Part shown: positions 56,228 through 64,000 of the stretch, in pieces
How positions within the stretch are numbered: position 1 is the stretch's first letter
How the letters are laid out: each line of letters starts with the position of its first letter
IMG/VR virus record: IMGVR_UViG_3300032296_001209
Span: 33,354 to 97,353 of that record
Reading direction: 5' to 3' (one strand)
Length of the DNA: 64,000 bases
From: a virus
Notes under the pieces: generated by a model
The model's database searches: none
Told to the model about the DNA's origin: nothing
The model's input: only the letters and a program-made list of their open reading frames with translations
Position numbers and translations under genes: made by a program

Positions 56228-56929
56228 TTAATTATTTCTATCAGCATTTTGAGAACCACGTGCAAACTGATTTACAGACTCAATATCACCGGCAAGAATA
56301 CTTACAGCTTCATCAATGAGTAACTCTGTAATATCATCTTTAAACTCACATGTAACATCAGCAAGGGAAAGATTACCTGTATATGGATCAATAGAGTTTA
56401 TAATCTGGATATACCGGGGTCTTCTGTAATAGGTAAGAGTAGCATTTACAACATCAAATTCATTTGCTGTGTAAATCCGGATCTTATTACCCATAATAGT
56501 ACAGAAGGTTTCTCCCCATTCATAACTAGGTTTTCTAAAGTCATCATCCAATAACTCATCTACGTTAGCTTCTTCAGCTAAGTATACAGTCATACTATCA
56601 GCTTTGCAACAATCTGTTTTAGCATAAGTGCTTACACGCTTATACTCTAAGTAATCAGCAGGTAGATCTGTGGTTTCATAGTACATAGTAAGCTGTGTAC
56701 CGGCTAAAGGAATTTGAGTTAACAATAACTGTAAATCATCTATCCTTCTTTTAGAACCCTCATCACCTTCTCTGTACTGGTTACCACCGTGTAATTGTCT
56801 CCTAACCCATTCAATCTGGGCTTTGTTAAAAGCTTCAATAATCTGCCAGGCCTCTAGATTATCATAATCATTAGAGTCTAGCTTATTAAGCCTTTGCTTA
56901 ACTTTTAGTTGTAGTATAGAGTTATTCAT
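56228..56929 (-). CDS. Connector/ring-type structural protein
   Basis: 233 residues starting MNNSILQLKVKQRLNKLDSN. A helical N-terminus (AWQIIEAFNKAQIEWVRRQL) is followed by beta-rich sequence with LPADYLEYKRVSTYAKTDCC and a C-terminal helix (ITELLIDEAVSILAGDIESV). This pattern is shared by head-tail connector proteins of the P22 gp4/T7 gp11 type and by crAss-like ring proteins. It is in the capsid-proximal cluster, away from the two other ring-type genes at 40532-42051. No enzyme motif is present. Confidence 0.55.
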   Translation of the reverse strand: MNNSILQLKVKQRLNKLDSNDYDNLEAWQIIEAFNKAQIEWVRRQLHGGNQYREGDEGSKRRIDDLQLLLTQIPLAGTQLTMYYETTDLPADYLEYKRVSTYAKTDCCKADSMTVYLAEEANVDELLDDDFRKPSYEWGETFCTIMGNKIRIYTANEFDVVNATLTYYRRPRYIQIINSIDPYTGNLSLADVTCEFKDDITELLIDEAVSILAGDIESVNQFARGSQNADRNN

Positions 56930-56938
56930 AATAGGTAG

Positions 56939-56967
56939 TAGGGGGATTATTAGTCCCCCTATTTTTT
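56939..56967 (+). terminator. Terminator-like hairpin facing against transcription
   Basis: An 8-bp perfect stem TAGGGGGA/TCCCCCTA (56939-56946 and 56954-56961) with a 7-base loop is followed by TTTTTT on the plus strand. All genes here are on the minus strand, where no T-tract follows, so it would stop antisense transcription or act as an mRNA hairpin ahead of the ATG at 56929. Confidence 0.55.
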
Positions 56968-57109
56968 ACTTCTTTTTCTTAACCACAGTTTTCTTAACCA
57001 TACCACCCATTTTCATGTAACCACCCATCATAGATGATTCACGTCCGGTTGGGCTACCCTTTGGTACAGGTTTAGAGAAATTAGGTTTACTTGCTTTTTT
57101 AGTTGCCAT
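56966..57109 (-). CDS. Small basic GG-motif protein
   Basis: 47 residues: MATKKASKPNFSKPVPKG at the start, then MMGGYMKMGGMVKKTVVK and a Lys-rich end. It begins seven bases after the upstream stop and ends beside the hairpin. The MGG/KMGG repeats are the same kind of motif seen in the large virion proteins at 23817-35812. Its strong positive charge suggests DNA binding or packaging in the head. No family was recognised; given its length, coding status rests on position, ATG and motif similarity. Confidence 0.6.
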   Translation of the reverse strand: MATKKASKPNFSKPVPKGSPTGRESSMMGGYMKMGGMVKKTVVKKKK

Positions 57110-57116
57110 GATAGTA

Positions 57117-58127
57117 TTATTTCCAGTGTTGTTCTACTTTATTAATAATTGCATCAGCTACATCTTGATTAAGAGGATTCTTCAAGAACTCTACTACATC
57201 ACTAGATGTCTTACCTAACATAGTACTACTTGCTAAATGATAGACAAATCCATCTGACTTAGTAACAATGTACTTATAAGTACCGGCATCTCTTACAATA
57301 GCCCGCAATTTTAAAGTGGTCAAATCATTCTCAGCAACATCTAAGAATCTCTCTGCACACTTCTTCTTATCTCTTTCTACACTTTCCCCGTTAATATATT
57401 TATCCATGTTATCATAGATAATATCATTAGGTGTAGACTTCTTATACTGTGTAGCATCAATATCAATGATCTTAGCAACATAGAACAACTTAGTTTGATT
57501 CTTATCAAACATCTTCTGTAATTCAGAAAGAGCTTTGTTCCGGGTTTTCTTAGTCTCAGTTTTGATAGTAACAGTTTCTTCCATCTTATCTAGATAGAAC
57601 TTAGGGGGTTTAGACATCTTTCTAGCCTCATCATATGACTTAGCTACAATACTAAAACCATGTGCTTCAATAGCATATAGTTTAATAAGATCATAAGGAT
57701 CTGTAGCAGGCTCTAAATAAAGTGGATCATTACCCACCCTAATTACAATCTTGCTCCAGAAATCATCATTATCTGGTCTAAGTAATTTAATTTTGTTCCA
57801 GAATTCTGCATCATCAGGATTAACAACATTAGCTGCTAATTCTTTTTCTAACTGAGATACTACCTTCCGGATCTCTTTAATCTTAGCCTCTCTATCTACA
57901 TCTGGTAAGAACTTCACTTCAGGAGCAAACTCATTAAGTCCAGTAAGATAACGCTTAATACCGTTAATCTCTAGACAAGCTAGTTGCTCTTCATGGAATA
58001 CACCATCAAAAAGAGAGAGACCATAAGACTCTAATCCCATGTTACTCACATTAGGATCAAAGTAAGATTTAATACTTAAGGAACCCTTTTTGTTTTGGGG
58101 ATACCTGTCTACAATTGTTACACTCAT
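57117..58127 (-). CDS. Structural protein upstream of the capsid cluster, unknown
   Basis: 336 residues starting MSVTIVDRYPQNKKGSLSIK. It is charged, with helical segments such as AKIKEIRKVVSQLEKELAAN and KTRNKALSELQKMFDKNQT, and a C-terminal domain with YKYIVTKSDGFVYHL and TSSDVVEFLKNPLNQDVADA. No catalytic motif or named family was recognised. Its place between the fibre cluster and the small basic protein, connector and capsid genes suggests a head-associated virion protein or assembly factor. Confidence 0.5.
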   Translation of the reverse strand: MSVTIVDRYPQNKKGSLSIKSYFDPNVSNMGLESYGLSLFDGVFHEEQLACLEINGIKRYLTGLNEFAPEVKFLPDVDREAKIKEIRKVVSQLEKELAANVVNPDDAEFWNKIKLLRPDNDDFWSKIVIRVGNDPLYLEPATDPYDLIKLYAIEAHGFSIVAKSYDEARKMSKPPKFYLDKMEETVTIKTETKKTRNKALSELQKMFDKNQTKLFYVAKIIDIDATQYKKSTPNDIIYDNMDKYINGESVERDKKKCAERFLDVAENDLTTLKLRAIVRDAGTYKYIVTKSDGFVYHLASSTMLGKTSSDVVEFLKNPLNQDVADAIINKVEQHWK

Positions 58128-58171
58128 TGGTTTATGTTATTTGGTTGGTTTTTATTTTTCAAATATAGTTA

Positions 58172-58732
58172 TTATGGTACGTACTTTATAGCATTTCCCG
58201 CTGCGGGATCATACCATAAAGAACCTGAAGCTAATCCAGCAGAACTATTTGGTAAACTAGTAATACCTAGTTTTAAAATATTTACTAGACCATCCTCTCT
58301 AAATGTTACAACATCACTTAAATTAACACCATCTACGTAGGTTCTGATACCACCTACAACAGTAGTACTACCAACCGGATTAGAGGCAAAGTTTAAGTTT
58401 ACTTGCTGAGATGAAGGAACTCTAGTGATATTAAAACGGTTAGTTGCAGTACCATCTTCAATATCCAAATACATTGCACTAATATCATCTGTAGTAATGC
58501 GTAATGGACTTGTAAACTGAGCTGAGTTAATAGATAATTTAAGACTAGTTAAATTACCATATGCATCTACTATTGGTGTAAGAGTTGCGGTTAACGGACC
58601 TGTTGTTGCTAGTTTTAAACTATCTGCTAAAAAATCAACAATAGAATTAATGTGACCAAATTTAGCCAATGACATATCAGCATCGGTGTTTAAATATGGA
58701 TCAGGAGACAGGGGGACAAATTTATTTATCAT
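58172..58732 (-). CDS. Appendage protein sharing an N-terminal block with a fibre paralogue
   Basis: 186 residues. Its start (KFVPLSPDPYL...AKFGHINSIVDFL) closely parallels the 192-residue protein at 60694 (KFVVLNPDRWV...ARFGHLNRIVDYI), so both probably use it to attach to the same virion site. The rest is beta-strand-rich and ends in SAGLASGSLWYDPAAGNAIK, a motif common at phage fibre tips. It lacks the YadA-like repeats. The leader AATAAATAAATAAA before ATG also occurs before the 192-residue gene. Confidence 0.6.
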   Translation of the reverse strand: MINKFVPLSPDPYLNTDADMSLAKFGHINSIVDFLADSLKLATTGPLTATLTPIVDAYGNLTSLKLSINSAQFTSPLRITTDDISAMYLDIEDGTATNRFNITRVPSSQQVNLNFASNPVGSTTVVGGIRTYVDGVNLSDVVTFREDGLVNILKLGITSLPNSSAGLASGSLWYDPAAGNAIKYVP

Positions 58733-58744
58733 TTTATTTATTTA

Positions 58745-59746
58745 TTATACGGGGTTTGACATATCTTGTAACATCTGAACTCTAGCTGCTACACGATAAT
58801 TAGAGGAATATCCAGCTCTAAACTTTACAGTAATTGAGTTGGGATATAAAGAAGAGATAGCATAAAGCATAGAAGATGAGCTTAATGCAGCATCTCCGGC
58901 TTTAGCAATATTAGTAGATGATACACTAAAAATAGTACCACCGGCACTGTTTGCCCGGTTTACCATCACTGTATCTTCACCAGTAATAACTCTATTATTT
59001 ACTAAATCTACAGCAACCCAGTTAACAGTAAGTGACCACACCAAAGGTACGGGAACACCTGTAACTGCATTAAGATCGTGTAACATAGTTAAGTCTTTTC
59101 CTAAGTTAGGAATATTAACCATGTCACCATTTGTCTGTAATTGACCATGTGCTGTAGTAGTTGCTGGTCCTTCATAGAACATAGTGATAACAGAAGCTTG
59201 TACCGCTTTTAATAAACCAATGGCTTCATAAAAACGTGATACTCTTACTTGCTCACCTTCATGAACAGGCCATGCAAATCCACCACTAAGAACAGCGCTA
59301 TAAGGAGCTTGTGCATCACCATCTGTAGCATCAGTACCAACATAAGCGGTTTGACAGTTAAGAATAGTACCATGTCTGTTTAGGTCATTAAGAAAATTAA
59401 TATATTCACCAAAAACAAAATGATAACTTCCTTTAACTTGATTGTACTTACCGCCTATAAATGATGTAAACGCATTTAATTTATTTGAGTATCCAAACAC
59501 AAATGAATTAGCACTATCACACTCATTATATGCACCAATAACCATACTTGCTTCACCAGAAACTATATTGTTAAATCCTCCTAAAATAGATGAATATTGT
59601 CCAGTAGCTTTATTCTCACTACCACCAATTAATACAGAGGCATAACCACTAGCAACCATATCAGAAGCAGTTCTTCCAAAATTAAAATCTATTGCATAGT
59701 CACCACGAGGGTCACCTATATTTGGGGTAAGTACGTAATTTGGCAT
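58745..59746 (-). CDS. Short YadA-like repeat fibre paralogue
   Basis: 333 residues. It has the shared block GDPRGDYAIDFNFGRTASDM, about six 15-residue repeats (YASVLIGGSENKATG, YSSILGGFNNIVSGE...), an insert, and the C-terminal domain (WSLTVNWVAVD...SITVKFRAGYSSNYRVAARV). Compared with the long fibre it keeps both ends but far fewer repeats, and has only two cysteines. It is likely a short surface adhesin or head fibre. Adjacent to the similar 313-residue gene, with a one-base gap. Confidence 0.7.
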   Translation of the reverse strand: MPNYVLTPNIGDPRGDYAIDFNFGRTASDMVASGYASVLIGGSENKATGQYSSILGGFNNIVSGEASMVIGAYNECDSANSFVFGYSNKLNAFTSFIGGKYNQVKGSYHFVFGEYINFLNDLNRHGTILNCQTAYVGTDATDGDAQAPYSAVLSGGFAWPVHEGEQVRVSRFYEAIGLLKAVQASVITMFYEGPATTTAHGQLQTNGDMVNIPNLGKDLTMLHDLNAVTGVPVPLVWSLTVNWVAVDLVNNRVITGEDTVMVNRANSAGGTIFSVSSTNIAKAGDAALSSSSMLYAISSLYPNSITVKFRAGYSSNYRVAARVQMLQDMSNPV

Positions 59747-59747
59747 A

Positions 59748-60689
59748 TTAGTTAGATTTTAATTCTGTAATTGTAAGTTTTGCTGAACCACGGAAAGTAG
59801 TAGAACCAAGTGAAGAACCACCTGTAGGAATTATAGTTACTGACATATCATTAGCTGTATTGTAAGCTGCATTCCAAACAGAAGTCATAGACAAATCACC
59901 CACCTTACTAAGGTTAGTAGAGGTAACTAATCTAACTACACCACCAACTTTGTGAACAACTACTAAGTCTTTACCAACAACTACTTGACTTGTGGTAGCA
60001 TTAATAAGCATCCACTCAGATACAACTTGCCATACTTTGTTAGCACTATTCATAATCAACTGATTAGTTACTCCTGGAGTTAAACCATCTAAAGTAAACT
60101 GAATAGAACTATAAGCTCCTGGAGATTGTACAACTTCACGGAATACCAATAACTCACTTACTTGGAAATTACCACCCACACCATACTGAGAACGGGGATT
60201 AGTAACCAATTGACCAGGTAAATAAGTAGCTCCACCAGCTCCACCAATAATAGTAGAGTAAGGAGCAGTTACTGCAGTTCCAGATGATGCTGAGTTAAAT
60301 ACTGCACTATTAATAGCATTTAATAAATTACCGCTACCAATAGCAACTGAAGATGCACTAGAAACTACATTCTCTAAACCTAATGCAGCTGATCCTGAAC
60401 CAATGGCTTGGTTACCGGCACCAATTGCAAATGATGATTCACCAGCGGCAATATTACCACTACCACCACTTACTGAAAATGCGGCACTACTAGTATTACC
60501 AATACCACCCATCACAGCAGAATTAACTCCACTAGCTTCATTATTAGCACCACCAACAATCATTGAAGCAGTACCTGATGCTACTTGATCAGCTAAGACC
60601 CTAGTTAATTGTAAGTCTATAGAGTTAGTACCTCTAGGATCACCATTCTTTACGGTACCATCACCGATTTGTAATGAAAAATTTGACAT
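59748..60689 (-). CDS. Short YadA-like repeat fibre paralogue, Cys-free
   Basis: 313 residues with GDPRGTNSIDLQLTRVLADQ near the start, then about six 15-residue repeats (TASMIVGGANNEASG, VNSAVMGGIGNTSSA, FSVSGGSGNIAAGES, SFAIGAGNQAIGSGS), a linker, and the shared C-terminal beta domain (KVWQVVSEWMLI...STTFRGSAKLTITEL). There are no cysteines, unlike the long fibres. It is the clearest compact example of the module order in this family. A virion adhesin role is inferred from the repeat type and its neighbours. Confidence 0.7.
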   Translation of the reverse strand: MSNFSLQIGDGTVKNGDPRGTNSIDLQLTRVLADQVASGTASMIVGGANNEASGVNSAVMGGIGNTSSAAFSVSGGSGNIAAGESSFAIGAGNQAIGSGSAALGLENVVSSASSVAIGSGNLLNAINSAVFNSASSGTAVTAPYSTIIGGAGGATYLPGQLVTNPRSQYGVGGNFQVSELLVFREVVQSPGAYSSIQFTLDGLTPGVTNQLIMNSANKVWQVVSEWMLINATTSQVVVGKDLVVVHKVGGVVRLVTSTNLSKVGDLSMTSVWNAAYNTANDMSVTIIPTGGSSLGSTTFRGSAKLTITELKSN

Positions 60690-60693
60690 AGTT

Positions 60694-61272
60694 TTAGAAT
60701 GTTAATTCAGTGAAATATACATCTGCTCTTAATTTAAAACCAGTTCCGCTAGCAGTACTAGGAGCTTTAAATTGAATACGGAAATCTTGAGATGCACCTG
60801 CAGTAAATAATACTTGTGAAGTTTGCATGCTAGAATCAGCTACAACAGTAGCTCCGTTAATACCTACTACAGAAGCAGTACCATTTACACGCTTAAACAA
60901 TACAACATATTTACCTAAGAAAGAATCTCCTAATGATACAGTACCACCGGCTGTAGAACATACAGCGGTAAAGTCTACAGTAACAGACCAAGCACAGTTA
61001 TTACTAATAGGTACTAAGTAGTTAGTAGCTCCTACTAAGAAAGAAGTTTCAGGAATTAATAACAAAACTGGATCAGTTTCTCTAAACAATTCTGCAGTAG
61101 CACCACTACTCAAACTAATAGTACGTAACATTTTTTCCTCAACGTGCTCATTGATATAATCAACAATCCGGTTTAAGTGACCAAAACGTGCTTGAGTACT
61201 ATCAGCAGCAGTTTTACCTACACCAGTAACCCATCTATCAGGGTTTAACACAACAAATTTTCCTATTGCCAT
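60694..61272 (-). CDS. Appendage protein: docking block plus fibre C-terminal domain
   Basis: 192 residues. It combines the N-terminal block shared with the 186-residue protein (ARFGHLNRIVDYINEHV) and the C-terminal beta domain of the fibre family (CAWSVTVDFTAVC...FRIQFKAPSTASGTGFKLRA), with no YadA-like repeats between them. It is therefore a natural link between the two groups and may be a base or cap for the fibres. Its leader is a run of AAATAAAATAAAATAAA-type sequence before the ATG. Confidence 0.65.
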   Translation of the reverse strand: MAIGKFVVLNPDRWVTGVGKTAADSTQARFGHLNRIVDYINEHVEEKMLRTISLSSGATAELFRETDPVLLLIPETSFLVGATNYLVPISNNCAWSVTVDFTAVCSTAGGTVSLGDSFLGKYVVLFKRVNGTASVVGINGATVVADSSMQTSQVLFTAGASQDFRIQFKAPSTASGTGFKLRADVYFTELTF

Positions 61273-61308
61273 TTTATTTATTTATTATTTTTTATTTTAT
61301 TTTATATT

Positions 61309-64000
61309 TTATCCTTGTATTATTTCAGAAAGTTCAAACTTAACACTAGCTCTTATTCTTAAAGAACCACCACCAGTAAATGTTGGAGTTGTAATAGTAG
61401 TTAAAATTTCTTGTGAAGGTCCAAAAGTAAATGCAAAACCACCTGTATTTAAGTTAGCATTATTAGCTGCTTTATTATCTGTAATTGCAGTAACAAATCC
61501 TCCAACTCCACTCTTATAACCAAATTCTGCAGTTCCAAATAATGTATCACCTGTAACAATACCATTTACACCACCAACTATCGTAGCTACGTGTAAAATA
61601 TATTTTGCTGTTACATGCCATACTTTATTACTTACAGGTTTTAATAAATTTGTAGGATTATTACCAGGATAAATATTAAATGTCTGACCAGTAGTATATT
61701 GATCACTACCAGGTACCGCTAAATTATAAGCTAATAAATCACTAAATTGAATTACACCAGGACTATAAGAAACTCCTGAAACATGATACTCAGCACCATA
61801 AGAAAATTGTCCAGGAAAAACAGCACATCCAGCCAAACCCAAGGCAGTTGAATAGTTATTTGATGCAAGACTATAAAATCCTCCCGCAATTGAATAGTTA
61901 TTTGATGCAACATTACACGCACCTCCTAAAATAATACCATAATTTCCTGATACTAAATTACATATACCACCAGTAATGGTACCACTTTGAATACCTGTAG
62001 AAGTATTAAGAAATCCACCACTAATTGTATTATTATAGTAGTTATATCCTCCAGCATTATTCTGGCATCCACCAGAAATTAATGTATTACCACCTTGAAC
62101 AGTGTTACAAAATCCACCACCAATAAAATTAGGACTAGAACCAGCATCATTACTAAGAACTCTATTACAAATACCTCCACCAATAAATGCTCCACCTTGT
62201 GATGAAACTATTGAATTACAAAATCCACCAACAATAGTTCCGCAAGGAGTATTAGAAGTATTACATACACCCCCACCTATAAAAGAACCATATCCTGATG
62301 CAATGTTTCCACAACCACCTACCACACTTGAGAATACAGCGGTTGCTTTATTGACCGAACCACCTAAAATTGATGACCAATCCGATGTAGCGCAATTACC
62401 ACAAAAGCAATTTCCTCCACCTCCACCATAAGCATCACCACCACCACCTACTATTGAACCCGCCCCACACGCTTTATTCCATCTACCACCTAATACTACA
62501 CTTCTATAACCTGATGCACTATTATTTCTACCACCTATTACAGCACTATCCCCGTTAGATGAGGAATTATATGTTCCGCCTACTACTACCGAGTATCCAC
62601 CCGAAGCAGTATTATTTAAACCTCCTCCAACAGTTGCATATGAATTTGAAGCATTATTTGAAACTCCCCCCGCCACTACTGGTGAGACCGCACTAACAGT
62701 ATTGTTTTGACCTCCACCTATTACTGAATGTCTATTACTACTTACAGTATTACCTTGACCTCCTCCAATTACGGATGCACAACCACTACTAAGAGAATTA
62801 CATATGCCCGCACCAATAAATCCATGCGGTGAACTCCAGCTCACATAGTTGCAAATACCGGTTACGATTGCTCCTGTTTGAGCAATATTATTTAAACCGC
62901 TACCTATAAAGACATATCCACTGTTATTCCATTTAGAAACATAGTTACCTGAACCAGATCCAATGAATGAATTTTGTACACCGCAAACTATGTTTCCTGA
63001 TCCGGATACAATCACAGATCTTGATGATGAACCGTATGTAGCATCATCAATAATAAAGTTACCACATCCACCTACTATATTTGAAAATACTGAAGTAGCG
63101 CAGTTTTGTTGACCTCCTACTACTGATGACCAAGAGTTAGTTGCTTGGTTACCACAACCGCCACCGACAATAGAAAAACCACCACTTGCGGTGTTACCTT
63201 GACCACCACCTACAAAAGAACAACCACCACTTGTGGTATTTAAATAACCTCCCGATAATGTTGAATATTGTGCAGTTACACAATTTCTTGAACCCCCACC
63301 TAGAGAAGCATAATTTGCACTTGCTAAATTATTAACCCCACCTACTATTGCAGATAAATTACCACTTGCAATGTTTGATTGACCTCCCGATATTATTCCA
63401 AAAGACGCAGAAACAGTATTCTGTAAACCTGCACCAATAAAACCATATACTCCATTATTTGTATTTAACGTTCCACCTACAATTGCATTTTCCCCTGCCG
63501 TTAATATACTATTGCTATTACCACCTCCTATAAAAGATTGTAAAGTATTTGCCCTATTGCTTTGTCCTCCTACTACAACCGCTTGAGTACCTTGTGCCGT
63601 ATTTAAACTACCACCAGCTACTACTGAATCACTTCCGGTTGCAAGATTATTAGTACCACTTCCTATAAATGATTTTTGACCACTCGCGCAGTTTGAAAAA
63701 CCGCCAACTACACCGCTATATGCACCAAGGGCGCGGTTTTGTTCACCACCACCTACTATTGCAACACAAGCGGTTGCTTGGTTACATACGCCACCACTAA
63801 CACTTGAACGATTCCCACTTGCCGTGTTTGAATTACCACTTCCTACAAAAGAAGCACTACCACTTGCAATATTATTAGTACCATTTCCAATGGCGGTATA
63901 CATACCACTTGATGTATTACTCTTACCACCTAAAACGGATGAATATCGCGCACTTGCCGTATTCATTGCACCCGCTACTACAAGTGCATCAAAATCACCA
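61309..64000 (-). CDS. Long YadA-like repeat fibre/adhesin (partial at window edge)
   Basis: The reading frame is open to the right edge. An internal ATG at 63966 gives 885 residues, but upstream codons continue the repeat (GDFDALVVAGA), so the true start is outside the window. Nearly the whole visible part is 15-residue beta-roll repeats (YSSVLGGKSNTSSGM, ASFVGSGNSNTASGN), Cys-rich like the other long fibre. The end has the shared C-terminal domain (KVWHVTAKYIL...TTPTFTGGGSLRIRA). It is a second long receptor-binding fibre or a recent duplicate. Codon style changes along the gene. Confidence 0.8.
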   Translation of the reverse strand, partial: GDFDALVVAGAMNTASARYSSVLGGKSNTSSGMYTAIGNGTNNIASGSASFVGSGNSNTASGNRSSVSGGVCNQATACVAIVGGGEQNRALGAYSGVVGGFSNCASGQKSFIGSGTNNLATGSDSVVAGGSLNTAQGTQAVVVGGQSNRANTLQSFIGGGNSNSILTAGENAIVGGTLNTNNGVYGFIGAGLQNTVSASFGIISGGQSNIASGNLSAIVGGVNNLASANYASLGGGSRNCVTAQYSTLSGGYLNTTSGGCSFVGGGQGNTASGGFSIVGGGCGNQATNSWSSVVGGQQNCATSVFSNIVGGCGNFIIDDATYGSSSRSVIVSGSGNIVCGVQNSFIGSGSGNYVSKWNNSGYVFIGSGLNNIAQTGAIVTGICNYVSWSSPHGFIGAGICNSLSSGCASVIGGGQGNTVSSNRHSVIGGGQNNTVSAVSPVVAGGVSNNASNSYATVGGGLNNTASGGYSVVVGGTYNSSSNGDSAVIGGRNNSASGYRSVVLGGRWNKACGAGSIVGGGGDAYGGGGGNCFCGNCATSDWSSILGGSVNKATAVFSSVVGGCGNIASGYGSFIGGGVCNTSNTPCGTIVGGFCNSIVSSQGGAFIGGGICNRVLSNDAGSSPNFIGGGFCNTVQGGNTLISGGCQNNAGGYNYYNNTISGGFLNTSTGIQSGTITGGICNLVSGNYGIILGGACNVASNNYSIAGGFYSLASNNYSTALGLAGCAVFPGQFSYGAEYHVSGVSYSPGVIQFSDLLAYNLAVPGSDQYTTGQTFNIYPGNNPTNLLKPVSNKVWHVTAKYILHVATIVGGVNGIVTGDTLFGTAEFGYKSGVGGFVTAITDNKAANNANLNTGGFAFTFGPSQEILTTITTPTFTGGGSLRIRASVKFELSEIIQG
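61835..64000 (-). repeat. 45-bp tandem repeats coding the beta-roll of the second long fibre
   Basis: Degenerate 45-bp (15-codon) repeats continue to the window edge. Units share the form x-x-V-x-G-G-x-x-N-x-A-S-G-x-x. A unit pair near 63687-63720 resembles one near 48898-48931 in the other long fibre at the DNA level (by eye about 27 of 32 bases), suggesting common ancestry of the segments. Confidence 0.8.

Noticed and set aside
58195-58205. CCCGC/GCGGG palindrome as a regulatory site
   Set aside because: It is short, with a one-base loop, and lies within the coding end of the 186-residue protein.

Overview
The window is a gene-dense, AT-rich stretch of a tailed-phage genome in which every supported gene lies on the minus strand. 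The best match to what I know is a crAss-like phage (Crassvirales), so a Bacteroidota host is likely. The main evidence is a 3147-residue protein with the DFDID catalytic motif of the crAss-like virion RNA polymerase. It sits among other giant virion 'cargo' proteins, which follow short ring-type proteins and a 1571-residue muzzle-like protein. Terminase, portal and replication genes are not in view. No tRNA, rRNA, CRISPR array, integrase or insertion sequence was seen, and no gap exceeds about 170 bases.

Layout in transcription order (high to low coordinates). (1) 64000-58172: fibre/adhesin cluster of modular paralogues with YadA-like repeats and a shared C-terminal beta domain; the first gene runs off the window. 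(2) 58127-53031: head region with structural proteins, a ferritin-like helical protein, the likely major capsid protein (54407-55768) with its own terminator, small zinc-ribbon proteins and a strongly expressed small protein. (3) 52892-46794: Cys-rich appendage proteins with fibronectin-III-like domains, ending in a 1090-residue fibre of 15-residue repeats. (4) 46750-44056: a compact accessory cassette of GT9-type glycosyltransferase, sulfotransferase, APS kinase, HxGH nucleotidyltransferase and DUF2061-like membrane protein, bounded by a hairpin and a terminator. (5) 43886-35817: metallophosphoesterase, ring-type proteins and the muzzle-like protein. (6) 35812-443: giant virion proteins carrying peptidoglycan-hydrolase-like, metallopeptidase, nucleotidyltransferase-like and RNA polymerase modules, with a freestanding HNH endonuclease inserted. 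(7) 360-1: putative holin and the start of a downstream, perhaps endolysin, gene.

Together these are the late genes: appendages to bind the host, a capsid, a head-tail connector, and a cargo that is probably ejected with the DNA (polymerase for early transcription, peptidases and wall hydrolases), followed by lysis. The most unusual element is the cassette between the long fibre and the connector genes. It could make PAPS and sulfate (and glycosylate) a surface structure, either the virion fibres or the host envelope. All functional calls are from motifs read by eye; no database search was possible.
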